A stretch of 64,000 nt of DNA from Erythrobacter sp. GTDB taxonomy: Bacteria > Pseudomonadota > Alphaproteobacteria > Sphingomonadales > Sphingomonadaceae. Made by a program: the position numbers and the translations under genes. The notes beneath the pieces are model-generated. The model did not search any database and was not told the origin of the DNA. It saw nothing but the letters and a program-made list of their open reading frames with translations. The stretch spans positions 62,001 through 126,000 of the forward strand of contig DAICXZ010000003.1 in the NCBI GenBank assembly GCA_027311945.1, written 5' to 3'. Numbering within the stretch: position 1 is the stretch's first letter; each line of letters opens with the position of its first letter. Shown here piece after piece: positions 9,633 through 17,730 of this stretch.

Positions 9633-9786
9633 CCCGGGTGCGACGACAATCCCTGAGCATCACACCCGTTTCGCTGCGATCCGCAGCAAGCTGGAGGCGT
9701 TCGCGCCGCCGCCCGGCCCCGCCAGCGGGCTCTACGAATTCGCGCTGTTCGGATTCAAGCAGGCATGGGCCTGTCTGTTCGGAGCG

Positions 9787-10494
9787 TTGATGCTCGCGCT
9801 GCTGCTGGCGACGCATCTGTTCTACCCCGACGACGCGGCGCTCAACCGCTACGACTTCCTCACACTCGCCGCTCTGGCGATCCAGATGGCGATGCTCGCG
9901 CTGCGGCTCGAAACCCTCGATGAGGCCAAGGTCATCCTCGCCTTCCACGTAATCGGAACTGTGATGGAGGTGTTCAAGACCGCCGCCGGATCATGGGTCT
10001 ATCCAGAGGCGGCGGTACTTCGGATTGGCGGGGTGCCGCTATTCTCTGGCTTCATGTACGCGGCGGTCGGCAGCTATATCGCCCGCGTCTGGCGCATCTT
10101 CGACTTTCGCTTTGCCGCCTATCCGAGCGCATGGCTTACCTGGCTGCTGGCGGTCGCGATCTACGTGAACTTCTTCGCGCACCACTATCTGCCCGATATC
10201 CGCTACCTGCTGTTCGCCGCCATCGCGGTGCTATTCTGGCGCACGCGCATCTATTTTACCTGCTGGCGCGAGCCGCGCTGGATGCCGCTTCTGCTCGGCT
10301 GGCTACTGGTGGCACTGTTCATCTGGTTCGCCGAGAACATGGCCACCTTTGCGAATGCCTGGACCTATCCCGACCAGCATGACGGCTGGCAGATGGTCAG
10401 CCCCGCCAAGCTGGGGAGCTGGTATCTGCTGATGTATATCAGTTTCGTGCTGGTAACGCTGGTAGCGAGGCCCCGCCCGCTGACGAACGGCTAG
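9787..10494 (+). CDS. DUF817 family membrane protein (true start uncertain)
   Basis: A polytopic membrane protein with about seven hydrophobic helices that matches DUF817; blocks include EVFKTAAGSWVYPE, GVPLFSGFMYAAVGSY, FFAHHYLPDIRY and WFAENMATFANAWTYPDQ. No function is established. The first ordinary start codon is TTG at 9787, followed at once by ATG, but the same frame is open back to 9589 and reads LYEFALFGFKQAWACLFG just upstream, which looks like family sequence. The usual start has probably been lost or is non-canonical; repeat copy B lies there. The 3' end converges with the GST gene by a four-base overlap. Confidence 0.8.
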   Translation: MMLALLLATHLFYPDDAALNRYDFLTLAALAIQMAMLALRLETLDEAKVILAFHVIGTVMEVFKTAAGSWVYPEAAVLRIGGVPLFSGFMYAAVGSYIARVWRIFDFRFAAYPSAWLTWLLAVAIYVNFFAHHYLPDIRYLLFAAIAVLFWRTRIYFTCWREPRWMPLLLGWLLVALFIWFAENMATFANAWTYPDQHDGWQMVSPAKLGSWYLLMYISFVLVTLVARPRPLTNG

Positions 10495-11216
10495 AACTCG
10501 CGCGGGACGTTCGCGAAAACGGCCTTCACCGCTGGCCGCCCGTTGATCTGCTCGATCCAGCGGACGAGGTGCGGAGTGTCGTCCTTGTTCACCAGCTCGG
10601 CGAACCCGACCTGCATCCCGTTCGCAATCGAGAAGTTGCAGATGTCGGCCAGCGAGTACATCCCGCCCGCCAGCCATTCGTGATCCGCAAGGTGATCGTC
10701 GAGCTTGTGCACCGAGACGCCGATCTTGCGCATCTCCTCGTCCAGCATCTCCTGCGGAAAGCCCTCGCGCGCACGGCGCCACTTCACCTGCTGCTCGGGC
10801 ACCGGGATGCGGGCCACCACCTCGTCGAACTCGGCGTCCGACAGGTTCGCCACCATCTTGCTGACGTGCCGCGACCAGCCGATGGTGGAAACGCACCAGC
10901 AGAAATATTCGTCGACCCACTTGGTCCAGATCCGCATCTGCGCGCGTTCGAAATGATCGTCGGGCCGTAGTTTGAGCGCGGTGGGGTGCGCGTCTTCGAG
11001 ATATTCGCAGATCACCGTGCTTTCGGTGACGACCTTGCCGCCATCATCGAGCGCCGGCACCTGCCCGCGCGGGTTGATCGCCTTGTACCATGCCTCGTGT
11101 TGCTCGAACCTGGCGGGGTTGAGCAGCTTGTGTTCAAACTCCAGCCCCTTTTCATAGAGCGCCAGCATCGGCTTCAGGGAATTGGCGCCGGGTCCGAAGC
11201 TATAGTAGGTCAGCAT
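10491..11216 (-). CDS. Glutathione S-transferase family protein, LigF-like
   Basis: A 241-residue glutathione transferase: thioredoxin-like domain at about 1-80 with NPRGQVPAL and TESTVICEYLED, then an all-helical domain. The start LTYYSFGPGANSLKP and the segments WTKWVDEYFCWCVSTIGW and VKWRRAREGFPQEMLDEE closely recall LigF, the sphingomonad beta-etherase that cleaves lignin beta-aryl ethers with glutathione. No other lig genes are nearby, so substrate is open. The ATG at 11216 is chosen over an upstream in-frame codon because it begins the conserved strand and has a purine-rich leader. Confidence 0.88.
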   Translation of the reverse strand: MLTYYSFGPGANSLKPMLALYEKGLEFEHKLLNPARFEQHEAWYKAINPRGQVPALDDGGKVVTESTVICEYLEDAHPTALKLRPDDHFERAQMRIWTKWVDEYFCWCVSTIGWSRHVSKMVANLSDAEFDEVVARIPVPEQQVKWRRAREGFPQEMLDEEMRKIGVSVHKLDDHLADHEWLAGGMYSLADICNFSIANGMQVGFAELVNKDDTPHLVRWIEQINGRPAVKAVFANVPREF

Positions 11217-11245
11217 GATCTCTCTCCCCTCATGCGTTGATCGTA

Positions 11246-12445
11246 TCAATAGAGCATTATGCCCCTCACATCTTCGCGCCATTGCGCCTCGTCAATCGCG
11301 GCGAGTCGCTCGAGATCGCCCGGTTCGGCGGCGGTATCGTCGACCCATTCGCGCAAGGCCGGGCCGCCGTTGATCACATCGATGGCGAGCCGGTCGAGCT
11401 CGTATTCGTAGGGGAAGTCGCGCCAGATTTGGTATTCGGGATAGAGCCGACGAATTGCCTTGAAGGCGAGCGCCTGCAAGCGCCAGGGGCGGAAAGCACG
11501 GTGGTCGTAAAACTGCCCCTCCGCGTGGATCATCAAGCCGTGGCACAGCTCGCCCACGTGCTTGTGGAAGGTGGGCGTAAACCAGCATTCGCGCAGCGCG
11601 CAGCCCGCCAGCCAATCGGGAGCAAACCGGCGCATTTCGGCAAGCACGGCCTTGGCATCGACATCTGGCGCGCCGAACAGCACTTCGAGCGGGCGCGTGG
11701 TGCCCCGCCCCTCTGACAGCGTCGCGCCTTCGATCATCACTGTTCCGGCATAGGCGCGCGCCATGTTGAGGCTGGCGGCGTTGGGGCTCGGGTTGATCCA
11801 GATGCGGTCGGTCGGCCATCCGTAGCCTGGCGCGCTGTCGGGCTGCCAGCCGTCCATCGCGATTACGCGGTAGTCCAGGTCGAGATTGAAGCGGCGGACG
11901 AACCAGTGCCCCATCTCGCCCATGGTCAGCCCGTGCCGCATCGGCATCGGCGCTGCACCGACGAAGCTTTCCTGCCCTGGCAGCAACAGCGTGCCCTCGA
12001 CCGGACGCCCTGCAGGGTTGGGCCGGTCAAGCACCCACACCGCCTTGCCCGCCTTCGAAGCTTCTTCGAGCAGGTAGAGCAGCGTAGTGACAAAGGTGTA
12101 AATACGGCAACCGAGATCCTGCAGGTCGAACAGGAACACATCAGCCGTGTCCATCATCGCCGCCGTGGGCCGCCGCACTTCGCCGTAGAGGCTGAACACG
12201 GGGATACCGAGGACGGGATCGATCTCGTCCTCGGTTTCCACCATGTTATCCTGCTTGTCGCCCTTCAGCCCGTGTTGCGGGCCGAAGGCGCTGGTCACGT
12301 TGACCCCCGCTGCGATCAGTGCATCGAGGCTGTGCGTGAGGTCAGCGGTCAGGCTGGCCGGGTGGGCGACGAGCGAAACGCGCTTGCCTTCCAGCGGAGC
12401 GCGCAGCGCAGGGTCGGCGATGAGGCGGTCGATACCGAAGGTCAT
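11246..12445 (-). CDS. DUF1343 family protein, NamZ-type exo-beta-N-acetylmuramidase
   Basis: A 399-residue protein of the DUF1343 family, whose Bacillus member NamZ removes terminal MurNAc from peptidoglycan fragments. Recognisable blocks are VSLVAHPASLTADL, TSAFGPQHGLKGDKQDNM, LFDLQDLGCRIYTF, LDRPNPAGRPVEG and EGRGTTRPLEVLFGAP. No signal peptide is apparent with the ATG at 12445, so it would be cytoplasmic and act in cell-wall recycling. An upstream in-frame extension would run into the DOMON-like gene and was not used. Its start overlaps that gene's stop by four bases. Confidence 0.9.
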   Translation of the reverse strand: MTFGIDRLIADPALRAPLEGKRVSLVAHPASLTADLTHSLDALIAAGVNVTSAFGPQHGLKGDKQDNMVETEDEIDPVLGIPVFSLYGEVRRPTAAMMDTADVFLFDLQDLGCRIYTFVTTLLYLLEEASKAGKAVWVLDRPNPAGRPVEGTLLLPGQESFVGAAPMPMRHGLTMGEMGHWFVRRFNLDLDYRVIAMDGWQPDSAPGYGWPTDRIWINPSPNAASLNMARAYAGTVMIEGATLSEGRGTTRPLEVLFGAPDVDAKAVLAEMRRFAPDWLAGCALRECWFTPTFHKHVGELCHGLMIHAEGQFYDHRAFRPWRLQALAFKAIRRLYPEYQIWRDFPYEYELDRLAIDVINGGPALREWVDDTAAEPGDLERLAAIDEAQWREDVRGIMLY

Positions 12446-12987
12446 GCCGCGCGAGTTCGCGCAAACTCCGCCGTGAAGCAAGCAGGATCGTGAAAGTCGG
12501 GCTGCTCGGGATTGCCATGCGAGAGCGCCCAATAGCTCATCACCCCGCCCTGCTCCTCGATGACCGCGGCAAAGCCCATTGAGCAGGGCGGATCGGGCAT
12601 CTGCGCCCGCGGCAATTCGGCATCGAAAATCGCCATCGCCGTGCCCATCCGCATGGTGCAAGTCGGCTCGCGCTCGAACCGGCGCTCGGTCATGCCCTCG
12701 CGCACGCCAGTGAAGTCGTAGGCTGCCCACCGCTCCGACGGCGACAGGTTGAACTCCGAATAGCCGCTCGCGCCCTCGGGCTGCATAAACAGCTCGAAAC
12801 AGGTGGTTTTCCACAGGTTGTCGGCCCTGCCCTTGCCGGCAAAGGGCGGGATGATCAGCTTCGTCACCCCGTCTACACGCCAGCGGACCCTCAGCCAGTT
12901 GTCGCTGGCAGAGATCATCCGGGCTTCGACACGGGCCACGGCAAGAGGAGGATGGGACGGGTGGGAAACAAGTTGGTACGTTTGCAA
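12442..12987 (-). CDS. DOMON-like domain-containing protein
   Basis: A 181-residue protein resembling the DOMON-like family of alphaproteobacteria, a beta-sandwich fold that in relatives binds heme or sugar. It has [21 protein letters not shown] and [13 protein letters not shown] near the middle and ends with [21 protein letters not shown]. The start is TTG at 12987, preceded by GAGGA at good distance; no ATG fits before residue 24. It is cotranscribed with the DUF1343 gene by overlap, a pairing that hints at a shared role with sugars. Function is unknown. Confidence 0.8.
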   Translation of the reverse strand: MQTYQLVSHPSHPPLAVARVEARMISASDNWLRVRWRVDGVTKLIIPPFAGKGRADNLWKTTCFELFMQPEGASGYSEFNLSPSERWAAYDFTGVREGMTERRFEREPTCTMRMGTAMAIFDAELPRAQMPDPPCSMGFAAVIEEQGGVMSYWALSHGNPEQPDFHDPACFTAEFARTRAA

Positions 12988-13034
12988 GCAGGGGTCCTCG
13001 TGCTAAGCGCCGCCACCGCCAAAACGAGGGAACG

Positions 13035-14273
13035 ATGACGACCTACAAATCCGATTTGCTGCGCCTGCTAGACGAACGCGGCTATGTCCACCAGATGACG
13101 GATGCGGCGGGACTGGATGTTCTTGCCGCGCGGCAGATCGTTCCGGGCTATATCGGCTTCGACGCCACGGCTCCATCGCTCCATATTGGCAGCCTCGTCC
13201 AGATCATGATGCTGCGCCGTTTGCAGCAAACCGGCCACAAGCCGATCGTGCTGATGGGCGGCGGAACCACGCGCATCGGTGACCCCACCGGGCGCGACGA
13301 AAGCCGCAAGATGCTCTCCGATGAGACGATCGAAGCGAACATTCGCGGCATCTTCACCGTGTTCGACAAGCTGCTCACCTTCGGCGACGGGCCGACCGAC
13401 GCGGTGATGGTCAACAACCAGGACTGGCTCGGCCAGCTTGGCTACATCGAGCTGCTGCAGGAAGTGGGCACGCATTTCACCGTCAACCGGATGCTGAGCT
13501 TCGATTCGGTCAAGCTGCGGCTCGAACGCGAGCAGCCGATGACCTTCCTCGAATTCAACTACATGATCCTGCAGGGCTACGATTTCCGCCACCTCTCGCA
13601 CGAGATGGGGGTGCGCCTGCAAATGGGCGGATCCGATCAGTGGGGCAATATCGTGAACGGCATGGAGCTGGGCCGCCGCATGGACGGCTCCGAGCTGTTC
13701 GGGCTCACCACTCCGCTGCTGACAACGGCCGATGGCGCCAAGATGGGCAAGACCGCCGCCGGTGCCGTCTGGCTGAACGAGGAGCAGTTGCCCGCCTACG
13801 ATTTCTGGCAATACTGGCGCAATGTCGATGATCGCGACGTCGGCAAGTTCCTGCGGCTGTTCACCGACCTTCCGCTTGACGAGATCGCCCGCCTCGAAGC
13901 GCTCGAAGGCAGCGCAATCAACGATGCCAAGGTGATCCTCGCCGATGAGGTGACGAAGCTGGTGCGCGGCGACGATGCCGCCAAGGCCGCCCGTGCGACC
14001 GCCGAGCAGACCTTCGCCGGTGACGGCATGGGCTCCGACCTGCCCAGCCTTGATCTGCCCGCCGAAGGCATGCGCGTGGGTGCGGTGCTGATTGCGCTGG
14101 GGTTCACCGCCTCGGGCGGCGAGGCCAAGCGCAAGATAGCGGAGAACGCCGTGAAGCTCGACGATGCGGTGGTGTCAGACCCTGGCCAGTTGATCATGCT
14201 GGAGCCGGGAGCGGAGGCTCGACTGAGCCTAGGCAAAAAGCGCCATGCGATACTTCGCCATAGTGGTGATTAA
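13035..14273 (+). CDS. tyrS: Tyrosyl-tRNA synthetase
   Basis: A class I aminoacyl-tRNA synthetase that charges tRNA-Tyr. The 412 residues show the HIGH-type motif PSLHIGSL at about 50, [14 protein letters not shown], the tyrosine pocket [10 protein letters not shown] and [11 protein letters not shown], and a KMSKS-type loop AKMGKTAAG at about 237. A C-terminal S4-like RNA-binding domain follows ([18 protein letters not shown]). The start ATG has GAGGGAACG ahead of it. Confidence 0.97.
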   Translation: MTTYKSDLLRLLDERGYVHQMTDAAGLDVLAARQIVPGYIGFDATAPSLHIGSLVQIMMLRRLQQTGHKPIVLMGGGTTRIGDPTGRDESRKMLSDETIEANIRGIFTVFDKLLTFGDGPTDAVMVNNQDWLGQLGYIELLQEVGTHFTVNRMLSFDSVKLRLEREQPMTFLEFNYMILQGYDFRHLSHEMGVRLQMGGSDQWGNIVNGMELGRRMDGSELFGLTTPLLTTADGAKMGKTAAGAVWLNEEQLPAYDFWQYWRNVDDRDVGKFLRLFTDLPLDEIARLEALEGSAINDAKVILADEVTKLVRGDDAAKAARATAEQTFAGDGMGSDLPSLDLPAEGMRVGAVLIALGFTASGGEAKRKIAENAVKLDDAVVSDPGQLIMLEPGAEARLSLGKKRHAILRHSGD

Positions 14274-14336
14274 GACTTTCTCCAGCATTGTTTGCGATCA
14301 CAACGATCACCTGCAACCAATGAAGGGAACCGGATC

Positions 14337-14678
14337 ATGGCATCTGGCGCACAGCTGAGTGCCACCGACATGCGTCGCTCGATGCGGCATCCTGTGAATC
14401 ACTCGCTGGTTGCCGAGTCCCTTCGTGAAGGCGAACTCAAGCTCCATATCGCCAACATCTCGTCGCACGGCTTCATGATCGATCAAGGCGGCGGCAACGT
14501 CGAACGCGGTGATCGGCTGATTGTTCGCCTGCCGGTGATCGGGCGGATCGAGGCCTATTGCATCTGGGGCAAAGACGAACGCGCCGGGTTTCAGTTCGAG
14601 CGGCTTATCCGTGTGGATGATTTCTCCAAGCTGATCAAGGAATTGCAGCCCAACCCTGCGCTGCGCCGTCGCGTCTGA
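14337..14678 (+). CDS. PilZ domain protein
   Basis: A 113-residue single-domain protein. It carries an arginine-rich lead MRRSMRHPVNHSL and a later NISSHGFMID, which correspond to the RxxxR and D/NxSxxG elements of PilZ domains that bind cyclic di-GMP. The first part is degenerate, so ligand binding is not certain. The ATG at 14337 with AGGGAACC upstream is chosen over a TTG at 14292. It stands between tyrS and the MFS gene. Partner unknown. Confidence 0.8.
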   Translation: MASGAQLSATDMRRSMRHPVNHSLVAESLREGELKLHIANISSHGFMIDQGGGNVERGDRLIVRLPVIGRIEAYCIWGKDERAGFQFERLIRVDDFSKLIKELQPNPALRRRV

Positions 14679-14770
14679 GGGCAGGGCTCGCGCGGCCGCG
14701 AAGTTAAGCTGTCACCCTCGAAAATGCGATTGTCTTGGCAAGGCCTTCGCGCCCTGCCATTGCGCACCCT

Positions 14771-16036
14771 GTGAGCACCGCAACCGCCATTCCGAGCCAC
14801 CCTTTCCGCATCCACAATTATCGCGTGTTCTGGGCCGCGCGCCTCTGCATGACATTGTCGCAATATTCGATGATGCTGATCATCGGTTGGCAGACCTACA
14901 ATATCGCCCGCGCCGACGGAATGAGCGTGGGCGATGCCTCGGGTCAGCTGGCCATGATCGGGCTGCTGCAATTCGTGCCGCTGTTCCTGCTCACGCCCTT
15001 TTCCGGCCTCGCGGCCGACCGGTTCGACCGCAGGAGCCTCGCGCGGATCACCGTGGGCCTGCAATTGCTTTGCGCCGCCGCGCTCGCCTTCGCGACCTAC
15101 CATGGGCACATCGAGCTGTGGATCATCTTTACGGTGGCCGTGCTGCTCGGCGTGGCGCGGGCCTTCTCCGGCCCGGCGCTGTCGTCGCTCGCGCCCAATC
15201 TCGTGCCCAAACAGATCCTTCCCAACGCCATCGCGCTCTCCTCGATCAGCTGGCAAAGCGGCATGATCATCGGCCCGGCGCTGGGCGGCTATCTCTATGT
15301 CTTGGGCGCATGGATCCCCTATGCCGCCTCGGCGGGACTGTTCGTGCTCACCATCGTGCTGTTGTCGCTGATCGGCAAGGTGCCGCAACCTGCACGTTCC
15401 ACCGGACGCCCGTTCACGCAGGTGCGCGAGGGCCTTGCCTATGTCGTGTACAACAAGATGGTGCTTGGCTCAATCACATTGGACCTGTTCGCGGTGTTCC
15501 TCGCCGGCGCGACGGCGCTGTTCCCGGTGTTCGCACGCGACATCCTCGAGGTTGGCTCGCGCGGGCTTTCGCAGCTGGCCATGGCTCCCGCCATAGGCGC
15601 GGCGATGGTTGCGCTGTGGTTCTCGTTCCGCCCGCTGAAGAACAACGTCGGGCTAAAGATGCTGCTGGCGGTGGCGGCCTTCGGCGGGGCGACCATCGTA
15701 TTTGGCCTGTCGCGCTGGATGCCGCTGAGCCTCGCCATGCTGGTGATCGTCGGCGCTGCTGACATGTTCAGCGTCTATATCCGACAGTCGCTGATCCAGC
15801 TGCATACGCCGGACGAAAAACGCGGGCGCGTCTCGGCGGTGTCGCAGATGACTATCTCCGCCTCCAACGAGTTCGGTGATTTCTTCTCGGGCAGCCTCGC
15901 CTTCCTGATCGGCCCGGTGGCCGCAGTGGTGGTGGGCGGCGCGGGAGCAATTGCCACCGTGGCGGCCTGGACCAAGGTGTTCCCGGTCCTGCGCAACACG
16001 AAGACCTTCGATCCGCCGCGCGATCTGCTAGACTGA
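14771..16036 (+). CDS. MFS transporter (EntS-like exporter)
   Basis: A major facilitator superfamily protein of about 421 residues with about 11-12 hydrophobic helices. The loop GLAADRFDRRSLARI between helices 2 and 3 is the MFS signature; overall it resembles the DUF894/EntS branch, which exports siderophores or drugs. The start is uncertain: GTG at 14771 is used, TTG at 14735 would add 12 residues. Neither has a strong ribosome-binding site. Substrate cannot be inferred from the neighbours. Confidence 0.85.
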   Translation: MSTATAIPSHPFRIHNYRVFWAARLCMTLSQYSMMLIIGWQTYNIARADGMSVGDASGQLAMIGLLQFVPLFLLTPFSGLAADRFDRRSLARITVGLQLLCAAALAFATYHGHIELWIIFTVAVLLGVARAFSGPALSSLAPNLVPKQILPNAIALSSISWQSGMIIGPALGGYLYVLGAWIPYAASAGLFVLTIVLLSLIGKVPQPARSTGRPFTQVREGLAYVVYNKMVLGSITLDLFAVFLAGATALFPVFARDILEVGSRGLSQLAMAPAIGAAMVALWFSFRPLKNNVGLKMLLAVAAFGGATIVFGLSRWMPLSLAMLVIVGAADMFSVYIRQSLIQLHTPDEKRGRVSAVSQMTISASNEFGDFFSGSLAFLIGPVAAVVVGGAGAIATVAAWTKVFPVLRNTKTFDPPRDLLD

Positions 16037-16075
16037 CAGGGACTCGCGCAAAGCAATAGCTGAGAGGAAAAGCGC

Positions 16076-16996
16076 ATGAAATTCGACAACGTTCTGGGCG
16101 CCATCGGCAATACCCCGCACATCCGCCTGTCTCGCCTGTTCCCCGACCACGAGGTCTGGGTGAAGAGCGAGCGCGGCAATCCGGGCGGCTCGATCAAGGA
16201 CCGCATCGCGCTAGCCATGATCGAGGCTGCCGAGAAGTCCGGCGCCTTGAAGCCGGGCGGCACCATCATCGAGCCCACGAGCGGCAACACCGGCGTCGGC
16301 CTTGCCATGGTCGCGGCGGTGAAGGGCTACAAGCTGGTGCTGGTCATGCCCGAAAGCATGAGCATCGAGCGGCGCCGTCTGATGCTGGCCTATGGTGCCA
16401 GCTTCGATCTTACGCCCAAGGAAAAAGGCATGAAGGGCGCCATCGCGCGGGCCGAAGAGCTGGTGAGCAAAACTGATGGCGCGTGGATGCCGCAGCAGTT
16501 CGAGAACCCGGCCAACGTCTCGGTCCATGTCGAGACGACCGCCAGGGAAATCCTCGCCGACTTCGCCAATGCACCGCCGCAGCTGCTGATTACGGGCGTT
16601 GGCACCGGCGGGCACCTCACCGGCTGCGCCGAGATGCTCAAGCAGCACTGGAGCGAACTCAAGGCCTATGCCGTGGAGCCGGAACTGTCGCCGGTGATCT
16701 CGGGCGGCCAGCCCGGTCCGCACCCAATCCAGGGGATCGGCGCTGGCTTCATCCCCGGCAACCTGCACACCAAGGCGATTGACGGCGTGATCAAGGTCGA
16801 TGCCGAGGCGGCCAAGGAGATGGCGCGTCGCTCTGCTGCTGAGGAAGGGCTTCTGGTCGGCATTTCCTCGGGCGCGACGCTGGCGGCAATTGCCGAGAAG
16901 CTCAAGGAGTGCGAGCCGGGCACCCGCGTTCTGGGCTTCAACTACGACACCGGCGAGCGCTACCTCTCGGTGCCTGACTTCCTGCCCACCGAATAG
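16076..16996 (+). CDS. cysK: Cysteine synthase A (O-acetylserine sulfhydrylase)
   Basis: A PLP enzyme of fold type II that makes cysteine from O-acetylserine and sulfide. The 306 residues have the PLP lysine in [12 protein letters not shown] at about 37-48, the [10 protein letters not shown] loop, the phosphate-binding [10 protein letters not shown] and the C-terminal [24 protein letters not shown] precedes the ATG. The dienelactone hydrolase gene begins 11 bp after its stop and is probably cotranscribed. Confidence 0.95.
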   Translation: MKFDNVLGAIGNTPHIRLSRLFPDHEVWVKSERGNPGGSIKDRIALAMIEAAEKSGALKPGGTIIEPTSGNTGVGLAMVAAVKGYKLVLVMPESMSIERRRLMLAYGASFDLTPKEKGMKGAIARAEELVSKTDGAWMPQQFENPANVSVHVETTAREILADFANAPPQLLITGVGTGGHLTGCAEMLKQHWSELKAYAVEPELSPVISGGQPGPHPIQGIGAGFIPGNLHTKAIDGVIKVDAEAAKEMARRSAAEEGLLVGISSGATLAAIAEKLKECEPGTRVLGFNYDTGERYLSVPDFLPTE

Positions 16997-17007
16997 GAGC
17001 GCTGCCG

Positions 17008-17709
17008 ATGCTCGCACCCGTATCCTATACCGATGGCAACACCGCGCTGACCGGGCACGTGGCGCGCCCGCAAGGCCCGGCGCGCGCGGCGGTGCTGGTG
17101 CTGCCGACGATCATGAACATCACCCCCTCGGTCGAGGCCAAGGCCCATGCGCTGGCCGAGGCGGGCTATGTCGCATTGGCGGCGGATTTCTACGGCCAGA
17201 TGCCGCAGGACTTCGCCTCGGCGCGCGATCTGGCGATGGAAGTTCGCGGCACGGTGGAGCTTTATCGCCAACGCCTGCGGGCCAACCTGCGCGCACTGGT
17301 CCAGCTGCCCGAGGCGGCGGGACTGCCCGTCGGCGCGATCGGCTTCTGCATGGGCGGCCAGGCCGCGCTGGAACTGGCCCGCGAGGGCGCCCCCCTGTTT
17401 GCGGCGGTGAGTTTCCACGGGCTTCTCGGCACCGATCACCCGGCGGAGCGCGGGGACGTGCGCGCGCGCATCCTCGTGTGCCACGGCGATGCCGACCCGA
17501 TGGTCCCGCGTAGTCAGGTAATGGCGTTCTGGGAGGAGATGGACGAGGCCGGGGCCAACTGGCACTTCCATTCCTATTCGGGCGTGAAGCACGGCTTCAC
17601 CAACCCCGCGCCGACAGAAAACCCCGCCACCGCATACGACGCCAGCGCCGACCGGCAGAGCTGGGCGGCGATGCACTCGCTGTTCGACGAGGTGCTGGGC
17701 CAGCACTGA
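17008..17709 (+). CDS. Dienelactone hydrolase family protein
   Basis: An alpha/beta hydrolase of 233 residues. The catalytic triad is visible as Cys in IGFCMGGQAAL (about 114), Asp in CHGDADPMV and His in SGVKHGFTNP, the Cys-Asp-His set of dienelactone hydrolases. It lies 11 bp after cysK with TAGGAGCGC as ribosome-binding site. The chloroaromatic role of the type enzyme is not implied; many paralogues act on other esters. Confidence 0.9.
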   Translation: MLAPVSYTDGNTALTGHVARPQGPARAAVLVLPTIMNITPSVEAKAHALAEAGYVALAADFYGQMPQDFASARDLAMEVRGTVELYRQRLRANLRALVQLPEAAGLPVGAIGFCMGGQAALELAREGAPLFAAVSFHGLLGTDHPAERGDVRARILVCHGDADPMVPRSQVMAFWEEMDEAGANWHFHSYSGVKHGFTNPAPTENPATAYDASADRQSWAAMHSLFDEVLGQH

Positions 17710-17730
17710 GGCGGCCCAGCTCTCAACTTC

